From positions 13,355,929-13,419,928 of the forward strand of contig OW285187.1 of NCBI GenBank assembly GCA_935421135.1: DNA of 64,000 bases. The letters are read 5' to 3'. The notes beneath the pieces are model-generated. The model worked only from the letters and a program-made list of their open reading frames with translations. It searched no databases and was not told where the DNA came from. A program made the position numbers and the translations under genes. The number at the start of each line of letters is the position of its first letter. Within the stretch, counting starts at the first letter, position 1. This stretch comes from Bugulina stolonifera. Its lineage: Eukaryota > Bryozoa > Gymnolaemata > Cheilostomatida > Bugulidae. Of this stretch, positions 33,900 through 46,880 are shown piece by piece.

Positions 33900-36050
33900 A
33901 ATAAGTAGACAATCAGATAATTTGTCCTCTCTGCAGCACGCTATACTAAAGAATGCTGCTACGCCTGCCAATCAACAATATGCAAGCTCTGACCAACAGG
34001 TTCTTTAATCCAATGACACTCAATGCAGAGTTGAAACACCAGTAAAATTAACACTAACCATTACTATAATAAATTAGCTGCTTATAAGGTTGCCAAGTGA
34101 ACTTGAAGTGTATTAAGTTAACCCACTTTACAACTCGCTATACAAAATAATGCTGCCAAATCGGTCAATATTATTATGAATGAGAAATAAGAAAACATTT
34201 AAAAATTATTGTTTGTGTTATGCAGAGTGATGCTTAATGTTGCCTTGTCGGTTACCAATCTTTTCCAACGTCTTGAGATGCATTCTGCTCGTTTCCTCTG
34301 CTGTCACCATCCGTAACCTCACAATGTAGTCCTATCCCACTATCAATGGACATTCCGGTTGGATTGCTCCTAGGTATGAACTATACTGAAATCATACAGC
34401 CACTAGAAATTAGAACAAGTACTAACTGAGAACCTTTTGCAAGCAAAGCACTTTTAGGATGGACTATGTGTGAAGGACGCACTCCACTTCACCTGCAGCT
34501 CAAAAATGTTACATAACCTCAACCGCCTAGGAGATTACAACACTGCTCGAGGGATTTCAAGGAGACTGAATGCTCAACAGGTCTCATCTCGCAGAATGAC
34601 ATGAAATTAATGAAAATCATGAAAAAGGAAACGAGGAGGGATGAAACTGGAAACTAGACAATGTCTCTTCCCTTCAAGTCACAACTAGTAGCAGGAGCAG
34701 TAACAGCCAATAAGTTGAGTGGGTTTTGTTTCTTTCTAAAAGGATTTTCATTTGCACCTAAACCTGTAAACATGTCTCGTGCTTTAAATGGGTTGTGGCT
34801 ATTATTCTTTTCCACACTTGGTAACTAAACTTCTATTATTACAGATAAGAGATATGATGATCCAGGCAGACCTGCCATGAATGCCAGGATTGTAGTGACT
34901 ATGGGTTGCCAAGCAAGAGTCATAGGGGAATATGGAAGCTTGTTACGCTGTGACTGCTAGTTAGTATATTCACACTGTGAGGAAGTGTCTACGAGGTATA
35001 TATTATCTATTGAGTACTAATTTATAATTTACCAGCCAACATCCACAGAACCTATGTAACGTGTAATCCCAGAACAGACTCTAGCCCCAATGAATCACGC
35101 GTGCTATCGGAGTCCTGAGATTCTACCCTGATAATAGACATTTAAATAGGGGATACTGCGTTCTGTCTCTTTTGTGTATATATAGATGCGGAGATACACG
35201 CTCAGAGGGAACAGCCTAGCGGCAGATATTAGAGTAGAGGGGGTGAGAGTGATATCAAGAGGGGGGAAGAAGATTGGTTGACCTGATGGGTGACTCAGAG
35301 AGGGAAGACAAAGAGACAATCACGATATTCCTGTTTGGAGTCTCAGACCTATGGGATAGAGAGGAGCCGAGGCTGAAAGGATGGGTGAGGGTGAGGCCGC
35401 TGGAGGAGTGTATAGAGAGGGCGAGGGGAAGGAGGGAGTGGGTGTTGGGATCCTGCGCCCCCCCCCCCCAAGGGATGCCACTTCTGGGGAGATTCAAACT
35501 ATCCATCGGATTAATGCCTTGGCCAAGAGACTGTAAAGAATGCTAAAGAATTCATTAGTTTTCACAAGATGGACGTTGTTGACATTACTGTTGTATTCTT
35601 ATAACAGTTTATATAATGTATTATGTTACAGCTCAATCTCATCTCTGACTTCACCATATAGCAGAAGTGTTTATATACAAAGAATATATCTAATAGCTTA
35701 CTAGCTATAAACTACTCTAGCCAAAAAGCTATTAGCTACTAGCTGCTAGCTTTACACATAATATGACAGGAGGCGATGACTCCAAAAAACACAACAGTAA
35801 TTATTGTCATATTATGTCTCAACAATTACACAGAATGTAATTGATGATACGACTGACATCGAGTGGATTTTTTCTATGTGTTGAGGACTTGGACGCACTA
35901 AGCTGTTGGCTTAGGTGCATGAATCTGGTATAAAATATAGTTGTACAATGTATATTCATATTCTACAAATTACTTGATTGGTCAAAATATATACTGTAGA
36001 AATATTATATTATTTTTTTTATTTTCATTGATACATACATATTTACTTGT
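33900..36050. other. Unassigned stretch with a GC-richer, promoter-like island
   Basis: 33900-34830 shows nothing firm. 34840-35560 is GC-richer and contains GTGTATATATAGATGCGG (35174), then a purine-rich run and an open frame at 35274-35546 (LMGDSEREDKETITIFLFG) ending at a C13 tract. This could be an LTR and leader of an unrecognised retroelement. I found no partner copy, so it stays unassigned. Confidence 0.3.
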
Positions 36051-36052
36051 AG

Positions 36053-36615
36053 ATACCACTTGGTAGAGAAAGTATCTTTCCGGGACCTGTCAACTAAAGC
36101 AACAGTGACACTAACTTTGAACCTCACCAGAGATGAGCAGAGTACTTTGGTGAACTACCTAAAATCTCAAAGATGGGGAGATGTAGCTGTTGAATACGAT
36201 GGACATGATGGCTCAAGTGAATTGGAAAGTTTCCAAAAGAAGCCTAGGTACATAATAAAGTCCAAGGATGGAATCAAGTGCTGCTACTGTTTCGCGACTC
36301 CATGTGCAGTAGATGATGCTAACCGGCAAACATGGTGGCCCACAGAAAACTCGACTCAAATGCTGGGCAACAATGCTAAGCGGAAGTCCTTATATTATAA
36401 ATTCTGGACTATGCGATACCACTGAGAAATCTAGTCACTGCCAGAATACATGGAGAAAAAGAGCGGCAATGCTAGCAAATTTAGAAGCAGCAACTGAGAA
36501 AGAAAAGTCTCTTCGCATAAGAAGGGAGATTATGCCTGATTGTGTAGTAAATAAAGTTAGAAAATGGTATCCCAATCCAGAAAACCAGCAATATTTAGGA
36601 CATAAATGGAAATAG
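36053..36615 (+). pseudogene. Recurrent repetitive-gene family, PDCV/NPENQQYLGHKW type
   Basis: After the acceptor TTGTAG the frame reads YHLVEKVSFRDLSTKATVTL, then IKCCYCFATPCAVDDANRQTW and NNAKRKSLYYKFWTMRYH. One base shift near 36420 moves it to WRKRAAMLANLEAATEKEKS, RREIMPDCVVNKVRKWYPNP and YLGHKWK, ending TAG at 36613-36615. The C-x2-C-x4-C cluster and the order CVDxANRxxWWP, RKxxYKFWTM, RREIMPDCV and YxGHKW recur in repetitive genes of many invertebrates, which I know only as uncharacterised. Function unknown, probably transposon-borne. Confidence 0.45.
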
Positions 36616-37088
36616 CAGACTATTATTTCTATTATTACTCTGTTAGAAAATGGATTGCTTACATGCCTATATAAGCTCATCTACATGTACATGTATGTGA
36701 TATAACATGAATGCTCCACATACTATTACCTAAATAAATGCTTTGCTATTGAAGAAATTAATAATAATATTTCATGTTTGTTGTTCAGCTTTCTTGTTCC
36801 TTGGGTTGTATGTAGGACATTTTCTTACATATAGCAGTCAATTGACTGCTAAAGTAATTATCTACTATCACTGCTTGAAATAACACTTCATGTGGTTACA
36901 ACACTCTTGGCAACAAACTACTAATTGGAAAGTCATTAACGTAGACTTTTCCCCTGGCAAATAGAAATTTGACAAAATTGCATTATTGTCTTTTAGATCA
37001 TTTTCAACACTATTATAACCAACCATAGTTCAAAAATAATTGCTTGAAAAGACTGACTACCACAAAACTTTGATTTCATAGGCGAGGT

Positions 37089-39525
37089 TGTTAATGTGTT
37101 ATATATGGTTATACATGTTGTTGTAGACTATCTCGAAAGTGCTAGTGATACAGTTCTAGTAAATCTCACTCAGAGCGATAGACCAACTACTTCAGGTAAA
37201 ATCTTGTTAATGAGAACTGAAACATATATAAAATATTCAGTAATGTTCACTGCTAGTAGTGACCTAGGTGTTAATTGCATTGAAATTTATCGGACTCAGG
37301 GTTTACAATAGGCAGGCCAGCATGAGACAAATCTCATAACTTGTATCATTCTCAGTTGGCAAGGTCATTTGTTCTCATTGGCAATCTCAAAAACAAAATA
37401 CACAATGCATGGTTGTCATAGTCATAGGAAAGACATTGTTGCATCTGACTGAGTATAAGAAATGTTAAAACTAAAACTATATGTTTGTTGTTATGTACAT
37501 ACGCGCATTTTAGTCTGTAATTTTATGTTTGTAGCAGAGGCACCAACAGATCTTGATACTACAGATGTTGATACGAGTACTAGTAACCCAACTGATGATT
37601 CAGGTGCTGTAGCTACAGGTAGGATAGTTGACAATTTTGTAATATATTTTTATGTACCTATCTTTGCTTAACTTGATCATATAACTAACTACATGTATAG
37701 ATTCTCTGTCACTTTATTTAGAAAAATAGCCTCGCTAACTTGGTGAGAATCATTTGAGTAAGCTTCTTATGTGTGGCTTGTGAGCCAAAACCTAAATGTA
37801 ACCACGTTTCTCTTCTTCCATGCTAACATTTAACAGTCACTGTGTAGGTTATCAGCTACTCTTTTTTTCCTCTGCACTCTTGTCTTCCTGCATAACATTT
37901 ATCATTATTGGGCACCTTCTAACTGTCTCAGTCAGCCCACTACTCCCTAAACCAGGTGGCCATCCACCCCATGGTAATGACAATGACTGATGATGATGGT
38001 GCCAGGCGTGATAGTGTGGTGATGATATCTGATGACCTCACTCATGATGCTGCTTCAGTATCAGCATTGATCGACGCACGAGTCTGGCACATCAAAGTCA
38101 ACTATCCGCACATTCAGAAGTTATCCATGTGGTCGGATGGGTGCGCTGCCCAGTATAAGTCCGCAAAGCCATTTTATAACATCTCCCAGAATTTCCATCA
38201 AGATATTGAATTTGAATGGAATTATTATGGTAGTCGTCATGGTAAAGGGCCATCTGATGGTAAGTCAGCAGTGGTTAAATCTTTCCTCAGTAGACAGATC
38301 ATCAGTCAAGGTACAGTTGTAGATTCCGCTAGAGATGTGTTTACTTTGTGCAATGGATCCGACTTGAACACACCTAGTGGCCGTTCACGGCGCCATTTCT
38401 ATTTCCTGGACAAGGACACCATTTCCAAGTTCCGTCACCAACAACCGGATAGTGTCAGCACTCTCAAAGGAACTAGGTCTGTTCACCAAATCAAGTCATC
38501 AGGTAAGAGGAATTGTGTGATGTGTAGGAGGCCGTCTTGCTTTTGTGCTGAACTACCTTGTACTGTTCACACTGATAACAGTTGGAAAGAGAACAGTTTC
38601 AAAGGTCTGTACTTTATCGCTGGTTACTCTGTTCTGTTTAATGTAACTGACATAACTTCAATGTGTTAATATTTTGCTTTTTAGATCCCAAGAACTCAGA
38701 TAAGTAGCATGTTGTGGAGTGGTAGCTATTGTAGCTAGTTCATTTCACCAAGCTTTTCTTTTCTTTTCACTTCTAACTTGTTTTAGCTAGATTTAATAAC
38801 ACACTTCCCTCTTTTCTATAATTATTACTTGTAAAAAACACCTGTTATGAATTTTAGCATTTGTCCAGCTCGTACATGTACGTACATGATTATACATTGA
38901 TATAAAATCAGTGTACACATACATAATATAAATAGTGGTGTTATTGTTGTCATAATTTATCTACACAAACTGACTTTATTTTCTAGTGACAATGATTGCC
39001 AAATCCTATACCCAGGAAGATGAAGATTTTTCAGATGATTACGCATCCACTTCATCGAGTTTCGTCCCAGAACATGTAATTATAGTGTTTACTAAGCTGG
39101 AATTCCAACCAATAACTACAATACCACTGTACATTATGTGACATACATGTACATATGCATGTACCAGCATAACGAAATACTCTGACATTTTTAAAGTGTA
39201 AGTTATAATTTTGATAGGTCGTTGGTGAGGGTGACACAGTTCCGGAGGAACCAGTGAGAGATGATGAGTACTACAGTAATCGACTTAAGGTAGGTTACCC
39301 CGACCACAGAAAAGAATGTGGGAGATCCTCTGTATGTAGGCCTACATATTATATTATATTATTATTCACTGAGGAACATAATGTTTCAGGAATTTATGAA
39401 AGATCGGGATTTGTTTACTACGGAGGAAGATGGAGAGTGGGAGGATTGGCATGACGAAATGAACGAAGAATGGCGCCCTGATGAAGATTGGATGGAGGAA
39501 ATGGTTGATGAGTGGGAGATTGACT
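37089..39525 (+). CDS. Transposase-like gene, WSDGCAAQYKS / KGPSDG family
   Basis: Exon-like pieces with GT-AG borders: about 37089-37196 (LESASDTVLVNLTQSDRPTT), 37535-37619 (acidic, EAPTDLDTTDVDTSTSNP), 37956-38604, then either 38685-38707 (stop) or 38989-39078, 39221-39290 and 39389-39525 (acidic tail with repeated W-x-D-E, ending EWEID). The large exon holds VVMISDDLTHDAASVSAL, SMWSDGCAAQYKSAKPFY, WNYYGSRHGKGPSDGKSAVV and a Cys cluster CVMCRRPSCFCAELPC. The WSDGC-x-x-Q-[FY]-K and HGKGP-x-DG pair recurs in repetitive invertebrate genes; the aspartates suggest a DDE-type nuclease, but that is inference. The large exon is open over 216 codons, so this copy is young or kept. The N-terminus is missing. 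Confidence 0.5.
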
Positions 39526-39529
39526 GAAT

Positions 39530-42370
39530 GAACATTAATTGTAGTAGAACCCAGTATTGTCATATACCTCCTCTTGTTATTGCTATACATAATAATATAC
39601 TATATGCGCATACCACACAGCATATTACAATCAGTTTAGAAGTAAACAAAACAAATAGTGTCAAACATCTGACTGTCACCCACAGGACTTGATCCAACTG
39701 CTTGCATCAACAGGAAGGCTAGGGTTGATGATTGCACAAGGACCGACTAAAGAGCCATCTTTTGGGATTGGCTGGAAACGATGGTGCAATTATTTTGGCC
39801 AATGGGATGAAAATGATGCAAGTATTTTTAGACTATGATGCTCTTTTTTTGTTCTGGTAGAAAGACTGATTTTCCGGGGCAGTGGGCTTTTGAACATCTA
39901 GAGAGCAAGTTGCACTAATTTTTGCTAACATACATTCTATAAATCTTCTAATTTTAAAAGTGCCTACTCATACAGTATTATACAAAGCAAGCAAAGGAGA
40001 ACAAAAGGTCAGTTATATTATTATCATTTTATTAATAAGGACATTTTATATAATAATGGATGCTCTTGTGTGTAACACCTCTTTGGATTTTTACCTTCAT
40101 TATGCTATCTGACAAATATTATTATGAGCTGTATTTACAATATTCCTATTATTGTATTGTAATCAACTGTCTATGCATTCTGCTGTATTTTATATGCTCT
40201 GTAATTACATTACAGACTTCACGGTGTTGGTCTACAAGCTAATGTGTTATCTGTGGGAGTTGGAGCAATATAAATAAACATTAAAATAACTGCTTCCTAC
40301 AACAACTACACTTGTGGCGGCATCAGTTAAAGTTTCACGTCCTCCATTTAACTGCTTGCGGGTTTCTAGCAGACCCAAACTGCTATATTAATATTAAAAA
40401 TATATGTATATATACAGGAACATAGCATATAATATATTATTTACATGTAAAATAGTACAATATAATGTATATATATAATTCAGGTATCAACTGCTTTGTT
40501 GATAAGTTTCCGATATTTTGCTGACACACAGCAGATTAGGCATTTTAAATCAGAAGTTATCTCCTCCGGGTAGAATTTTATCAAATAAAATAGGCTATCT
40601 CAGCCAACCACACTACTTTAGAGTTTCTTTAAAGGTTGGTGACCAGTCACTGTATCAAAAGAACATGGAACTGGTTAGTTTCTGGGCATATGCATCGTAA
40701 CCACATTACGCTCGAAAACTTCAATTTTACTGACATGGCTCCACACAAATGACCATAGAAAATGGACGAACTGGAATTTTTTCTTAAAATTTTAGATTTG
40801 AGGCCACAAACATGCACAATTAGTGTACAAAATATTGGAGTACTAGAAACACTTTCATTTTTTATGATTTCAATCACTTGCTGTACACCTGGGGTTAAAA
40901 ATACCCAGGTGGGACATTTTGATACTAAGGCAACGATTTCCAGATTCCAAGTATAAGCCACACTGCATCGTTTGCAGTGGGAGCACATCCCATCCATCTA
41001 GAAAACAATCAAGGAATGGCTGCGCACAGTGTTTGGATGGTTGGGGTAAAAATCTCATTGTTTCACAAGGTTACACACTATGACGCATTTTCTAGTCAAG
41101 TGGCAGATGTGCAGCGCATCAAGATTCTTAGTAGCGAGAGATGACAAGTTTGAGCTTATTTTATTTTAGTAACTGGTTATAAATCGTTTTATATCAAAAA
41201 CAAAAAACCAAGAAAAGATTCAAAAAACAATAAAAAACTAAACTAGGTTTGATATAGAATTCCCAATATCAGAAACAACATATCCATTCAAGACGTTGGT
41301 TAGCGAGACAACAAATTTATCAAAAACTCCAGTAGAGTTACCTTTCATGTGAAACTGATTAAACATGTTTTCTATCTTAATGGGAAAGAACTTGCTCCAT
41401 GTCGTTGTTGGACATTGGATAACAAAGTTGAATTTAATATTTTACCGTAACAATCATAATTCACAGATTTGCTGGGCAGCAGATCAATGCCAGGTAAAAA
41501 GGGTTATAGCGATGGTTGATATTAAAGCTCAGGGGAAGCCTCCTTTGCATGTATGTACATAAACAAGTATGCAATGTACAATACTGATGTTTCGAAAACT
41601 AGCAGAATGAAAAGTGAAAGGATTGAAACAGAATAGTGAATAATTGGCCAAGCTAAATTGTACTGATATCAGTGATATGGGCATTAGACTGCATTCTTGA
41701 AAATGATCCAAGGCGCTTTCTGTGATCAGTAGTGATATGATGAAAAAGCTTGTTTCATTCTTAGGTAAAATACAAAACCAACATTACTGATAAATCCACC
41801 TCTATTTGTAACACTTTTAAATGCTAGCTAGAAAGCCAGGATGATTCCATGGCAAATAGAACAGTTGATGAAGCATACGCCTTTCCACCTGGACAAGTTG
41901 AGCTCAGTTTTCATCTGCTGAGCATATCAGAAGAATCCGTTCCCTTAATTGCCTGCAAATTGGTTTATCGATGAGCATCAAGGGTTAAACCATGTTGGGA
42001 TATGTGCCGATGGGCGGAGATCATGCTGGGAAAGACTTTTGGAGTTGTAACTCAAGAGTTTTATTGGGGTTTTGCTGTTGGTAATGCTGTCAAGTTGATA
42101 ATCTAGATCAATCATATGATCATTTCATGATAAGATGTACTCGGTATACAACCAACTGAAATTATTATGGAAGCTAGCTGAATGTGCTACTGACCTTAAC
42201 GTTCAGCTTTAAAAAAAGTAGTTCTTGGAATGAGGTAGGCGGCATGAAGGCTTCGGGTTGGTACTATAAAAACGATTTGGGAGATCTACCCAGCCTTGCG
42301 GAGATCTGCCAGTCTTATAAAACCTTGTTTCATTAAAAACCGTTAATGATGTGTGCGTAGAGATGCTAGT
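39530..42370. other. AT-rich stretch with decayed coding scraps
   Basis: A short piece at 39685-39830 reads QDLIQLLASTGRLGLMIAQG and KEPSFGIGWKRWCNYFGQW, and 41840-41970 reads NRTVDEAYAFPPGQVELSF. Neither matches a family I can name. The remainder has stops in every frame. It may be the 5' part of the transposase-like remnant resumed after the hAT element at 43637. Confidence 0.3.
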
Positions 42371-42382
42371 AGTACCATAGAG

Positions 42383-43628
42383 CAGGGATGCCCAAATGTG
42401 TCCCTAAGGGACACAGTGGCCCTTTGCATGGATTTTGGTGTCCCTTCACCACTTCTCAAATTTTACATGCAAACATGTCTTTTTGTGGCTGAGAAGTGAA
42501 AGCAATTACCCTGCTCAAGTCGAAGTCAAAAGTACATCACAATGTCAAAAAATCCCCACATTTGGAAATCCCAAAATATTTAGAGCTGACATAGACATAT
42601 ATTTCAGTCAAAGATTTAAAACCTACAGAAAATTGATGGCCCGATTGACCTAGTCACAGTGCCAAGAGCTGAAGGCAGAGTCAAGTGGAAAGCGCAGCTA
42701 CCCCAAATTATCTAAAATTGCTGTCAAACTGTTGACACTCTTTGGTAACACATTCTTGTGTGAGAGTATGTTTAATCGCCTAAACTATATTAAAAGCAAA
42801 AATCAGACAAGATTGGTTGACCAACATACCAGGCGGCTACTAAAGAGACACAGACTTTAGGATGATACAAAATAAAGGACAATTCCATGTCGCCCACTAA
42901 TAGTTGTGTTCACAAGTGAATCATGTAACACGCATAAAAGATTCATTACAATTTTTATTTAATTTGCTGACATAAATTATTTTAACCTTAAGGCTGAATT
43001 GGACTAGCGAATATTTTCGCCGCGTTTCCACCACTTTAGCCAGTGTGAAAACTTTTTTCCCACTGAACAACACATACTAGCCATGTTTCCTCCATGCATG
43101 CAATTTCTAGTCTGAGCATGTGTGCCAATGCAGGTAAATATTTTTATGCCTCCTATGTGGACACTCACATTATATTCAATTTTGAATTTTTGTTTTCAGA
43201 CGTAAGTGCGGAATGGAGTCGGTAAAAACTTTGCTGGCCAATCAGAAGCCAGCGTGATTGAAAGCGAAACATGAAATATTAAACATAGCATGCCTGATAT
43301 TTGGCGAACAAGGCATTTTCGCTCAATTTTGTAACAGCCTGTCGCTCCACCGTCAATTCTCGGCGAATAACAGCGCAAAATTCGTCTGTCTGCTTCTACC
43401 TTCATTTTTTTCGTGTACTCCAAAAAGTGGATGACTAAATTGCTGTTATACTTTGGTTGAAACAAACTCAATGAATACATGTGTTATAACTATAAAATAA
43501 CTCGTATTGTATCATGATCAAATTGTCTTTTTAATAACTGTATAAATGCAGCAGCAAAACTAGGTGTCCCTTCCCCCGGTGCACTTTTAGAATTTGTCCC
43601 TTTCCACCAAAAAGTTTGGGCATCCCTG
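42383..43628. mobile_element. Internally deleted hAT element (1,246 bp)
   Basis: The ends CAGGGATGCCCAAA and, inverted, TTTGGGCATCCCTG are perfect. The 8-bp duplication CCATAGAG is perfect on both sides (42375-42382, 43629-43636). Both subterminal regions carry GTGTCCCTT-type motifs. It keeps the tail of its transposase (42440-42860) but lacks the rest. It is inserted just upstream of the second GQNRN/GHS-family remnant. Confidence 0.9.
42480..42860 (+). pseudogene. hAT dimerisation-domain remnant (ZBED5/FAM200-like)
   Basis: With a few frame steps the sequence reads YPKLSKIAVKLLTLFGNTF-like residues followed by CESMFNRLNYIKSKNQTRLV and DQHTRRLLKR. L-C-E-S-x-F-x-x-x-x-x-I-K-S-K-x-R-x-R-L is the C-terminal dimerisation motif of one hAT lineage. 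The catalytic part is absent, so the element depends on a full-length relative. Confidence 0.65.
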
Positions 43629-43689
43629 CCATAGAGGAACAAGAAGTCAGAATGGTTGCTCATCAGTTAACAAAAACATGCTGCGAAAA

Positions 43690-44140
43690 CTGGAAAACAC
43701 TGATATAAAAGGAAGATACTAAGCTGGCAGCTACTCAAGACTTGAAGGCGCTTTTCTCTCCCAAATTGAATGCATCAAACAGCTATTACAGGAAGAAACT
43801 CAACATGTATAATGTGAACATGTATAATCTGACCTACATGCATGAGCTGAACACGGGACAAGGACACAGCTATACATGGACAAAAGCAGAAACCAAGAGT
43901 GAAGGAGTTGACATTGCAACTTGGGCGGTGAAATATCTTGAACAGATTGAATTGGAGAAAAACTCAAACAACACAATCTTCCATTTACATATGGGTGCTC
44001 TAACAGAAATAAGCTACTGATTACGGCTGTGCTATCAATTTTACACCACTTAACAATCATCAAACGAAATGCGCACAATTTATTTTAGTCTGGCCATTCT
44101 AACATGGAATGTGATTCAATGCATAGGGCAATAAAACTTG
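43690..44140 (+). pseudogene. Transposase-like remnant, GQNRN/GHS family, copy 2
   Basis: It reads LAATQDLKALFSPKLNASNS, YYRKKLNMYNVNMYNLTYMH, GHSYTWTKAETKSEGVDIAT and KYLEQIELEKN, closing at 44020. After a shift, GHSNMECDSMHRAIK follows at 44092-44140. It has the same motif order as 27256-28487, but the two differ at most positions, so they are from distinct lineages. The QNRN block is lost. Confidence 0.6.
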
Positions 44141-44739
44141 TAAATACAAAATGAGAAACTGACCTGCTATTTGGCTATATTGTTTGTATGAAGAATACGA
44201 ACAGAGGAAGTACTTATTCAGTTACAAAATAACGCATAAAGATTGTGTAGATTGTGCTGCACTCCAAAACCTAGTGCTGAGACAGAATCCAGATGCAAAA
44301 ATTTTAAAGTGCGCCACATAATTATATTTGGTGTACCCCTAAACCATAACACGAAGGTTGAAAAATCCTAAATCACGCTATATTTAGACAGACCCTCCTC
44401 CCCTCAGGAAAATATAGCGAACAAAAAATTCAGAATAAGTGAGTACATGTATATCTTGTTGAAAACTATAAATATTACTACACAACTAGTAATATTAGAA
44501 CTGTTAATAAAACTTAAGTTTCATTTTAGCTGGTTTCTGCTTTAGTATGACTAACAACTACACCTGTCCATCTAGGTTACTGGTAGTTTTATTAATCAAA
44601 ACTAATTTGCTGTACAGTTCTCTCTAATTTAGGCTGTATGCTGTAGGGGGAACTTTCTCTCCTGGTAATGCGATGTCTTGGTTATTACAGCATTTTGTTA
44701 TGCATTTATCCACCATTTTCAACTGTTATCTATGGTGAC

Positions 44740-45084
44740 ATATCACGTCGTCGGTTTCCCCTTGCCAACGGGAGCGGCAAGGGGGGGGGGAAGAGGCGGG
44801 CCTGGCAGGGCCCAGAAGGCCTGCGGCAATGTAGGCAAGATATGGTGCAACCAGTGCGAAGGCTAAGGGACCACTTAGCCAAAGACGGCCCTAGATTCGT
44901 TTGCAGGAAGTGCAACGAATGGGGACATTACGCTGCTAGCTGCAAAGCAGTGATTTGCACCTGGTGTGGTGAGCACGGACATGTAATGAGAGATCATGTC
45001 CTGTTGGTGGAGCTAGCTAGTCCAACAGCAAGAAGAGGAAGCACCCCTCTTCAAGCCCAACATATGCTGAGGCGGCGGGCGTAA
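44740..45084 (+). pseudogene. Zinc-knuckle protein fragment of a retroelement
   Basis: Basic, Gly/Arg-rich start (a GGGGGGGGG tract at 44780), then FVCRKCNEWGHYAASCKAVI, a perfect C-x2-C-x4-H-x4-C knuckle. A second one, CTWCGEHGHVMRDH, has H in place of the last C. Two knuckles in a row are typical of gag or LINE ORF1 proteins. No neighbouring reverse transcriptase is seen. Confidence 0.55.
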
Positions 45085-45089
45085 ACCCT

Positions 45090-46880
45090 TCTGTCTTACG
45101 CACAGATGGCTAGCGGTAAAGAGAACAGTGTCAGCTCTTCTCTCCTAGCACAAGTTCCCACTTTCTCAAGTGGAATCCGTAGTGACATTAAAAGCTTTTG
45201 GCTAGCACCGTACTGACCTCTTTTACCTCCATTCCTATCACCTTCAATGACTTCACTGGTACTAGTTAGGTCGGTAGCCGTGTGGTATGAAGTATCTCCA
45301 GCTGTGATGTGATTGAGATCATTGATTCTCGAGCGAGTTACATTTGAAGCTGATAATGTCAAATGTCATAAAAGTGATGATGGTTGGAGCCAAACAAGCG
45401 TGCGTGTACAGGTAAATGATGTAGGATCTATCGTTTTCGATTTTGACTGGAACTCACATGACAAAAGCCGTCATTTGTAGATGCCTGGGTAAGCTGGACA
45501 CATACAGGTAGCTATTGCTCATTGTAAGACAACAATCTGAGAATGCACCGTACATGACAAGGCACCATACATGACAAGTGTCCTTAGCAGACAGTCTAAT
45601 ATATAAATTTCAAAAATATGCCTAATAGTAGTTTTAGTTAGGTGGTGAAAGGAGGCTCTTCAAGATATTGTAGGGTCTCGGTGTTTGAGAATCTCGCTTT
45701 GCAGTTTAATTCATGCCCAAAGGAACATTCGAATTCCTTGTGCAATCATTGTTGCTAGGGGTATGATCGTCTGCATCGTTATCTTGCATTTGGCTTTTAC
45801 TTGTTCGTATATACAATACCATATATTAAGGGACATTATAGTAATTTTAGTAATGGCAGCATCATAGTAGGTTACATAATGTGTTCAGATATTCACCTTT
45901 GATACGTTTTTACTTAGTTTTCAGTTGACTGTAGGCTCTTAATGTACACAGAACAGCTATATTTACATAAACGACACACCCTTGTTTTCTGGCAATAAAG
46001 ATATGCACACTGTAAAATTAATTAAGCTCCACCCAGACTAGCGAATATTTTGGTCATGCTAGGGCAAAGCTATCCATCAACTTCACAGGGGGTGTGCTAT
46101 GGATGACAATAAACTAGCAGCAGGTTTGCTATTCTTTACCTCTGCTTTTGTTGTTTTGAATAGAAGAGAAATGCTTGGAGACGACGAGTTTGACGATGGT
46201 GGACTCACCCCATGAATCTAGTCAGACCAGAGGAAGGAGAGCGGACACTAATGGAGAGATTTAGAGTTGAATTTTCTGATGAACATGGAGCCTGCTTAAA
46301 AATGAATGAAAATAATTTTGATTTGATATTAAACTATGTTTAACAAAGGATTGAAAAAGTAGATACCCATTTAAGAAAAACGATAGCTAGTGATCAGAGC
46401 CTCTGTTATGTTTTATCATTTGGCTACTATAGACTCGTTAAAGTCTTTCTCTTTTCTTTCGAATAGGCGAGTCTACCATCACAGAAATAATTTATGAGAC
46501 CTGACAGGCAAGTGGGGATTCTATCCGTTCGAACCATCTAACAACTCCTTCATCTGCTGAAGACTGGGAAAAATTGCTACAGAATTCTCTCATCACTGGA
46601 ACTCCTCTACTATCTCTGGAAAAAATGGAGAGGAAGGATACCTAGGTAGCAGACCCCGAAAATGAAAGGAGCCAAGACCCCGAGTAAGCCGGCTTCAAAC
46701 ACAGCACTCCCCCACACCTAGTCCTGCTCAGTCAGAGAGACGAGGAAGGAGAAACAAGGATGGGATTGGCTGAGACCGCTTTTTTAATAATATACATGAG
46801 GGCTCCTTTGCGTCAACTGCTGATGTCATCAGAGACCACCTTATGAGGTCTTTAACATCTTGGGGTTGTACATCTGATAT
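45090..46880. other. No supported gene
   Basis: Scattered short frames only. 46040-46060 shares GACTAGCGAATATTTT with 43001-43016 inside the hAT element, hinting at a small dispersed repeat. Confidence 0.3.

Noticed and set aside
34440..34600. Piece resembling a CD225/dispanin segment (NRLGDYNTARGIS)
   Set aside because: A dozen residues without the membrane helices on either side; chance cannot be excluded.
35104..35546. Overlapping open frames on both strands
   Set aside because: Purine-rich, low-complexity DNA keeps both strands open; no domain recognised on either.
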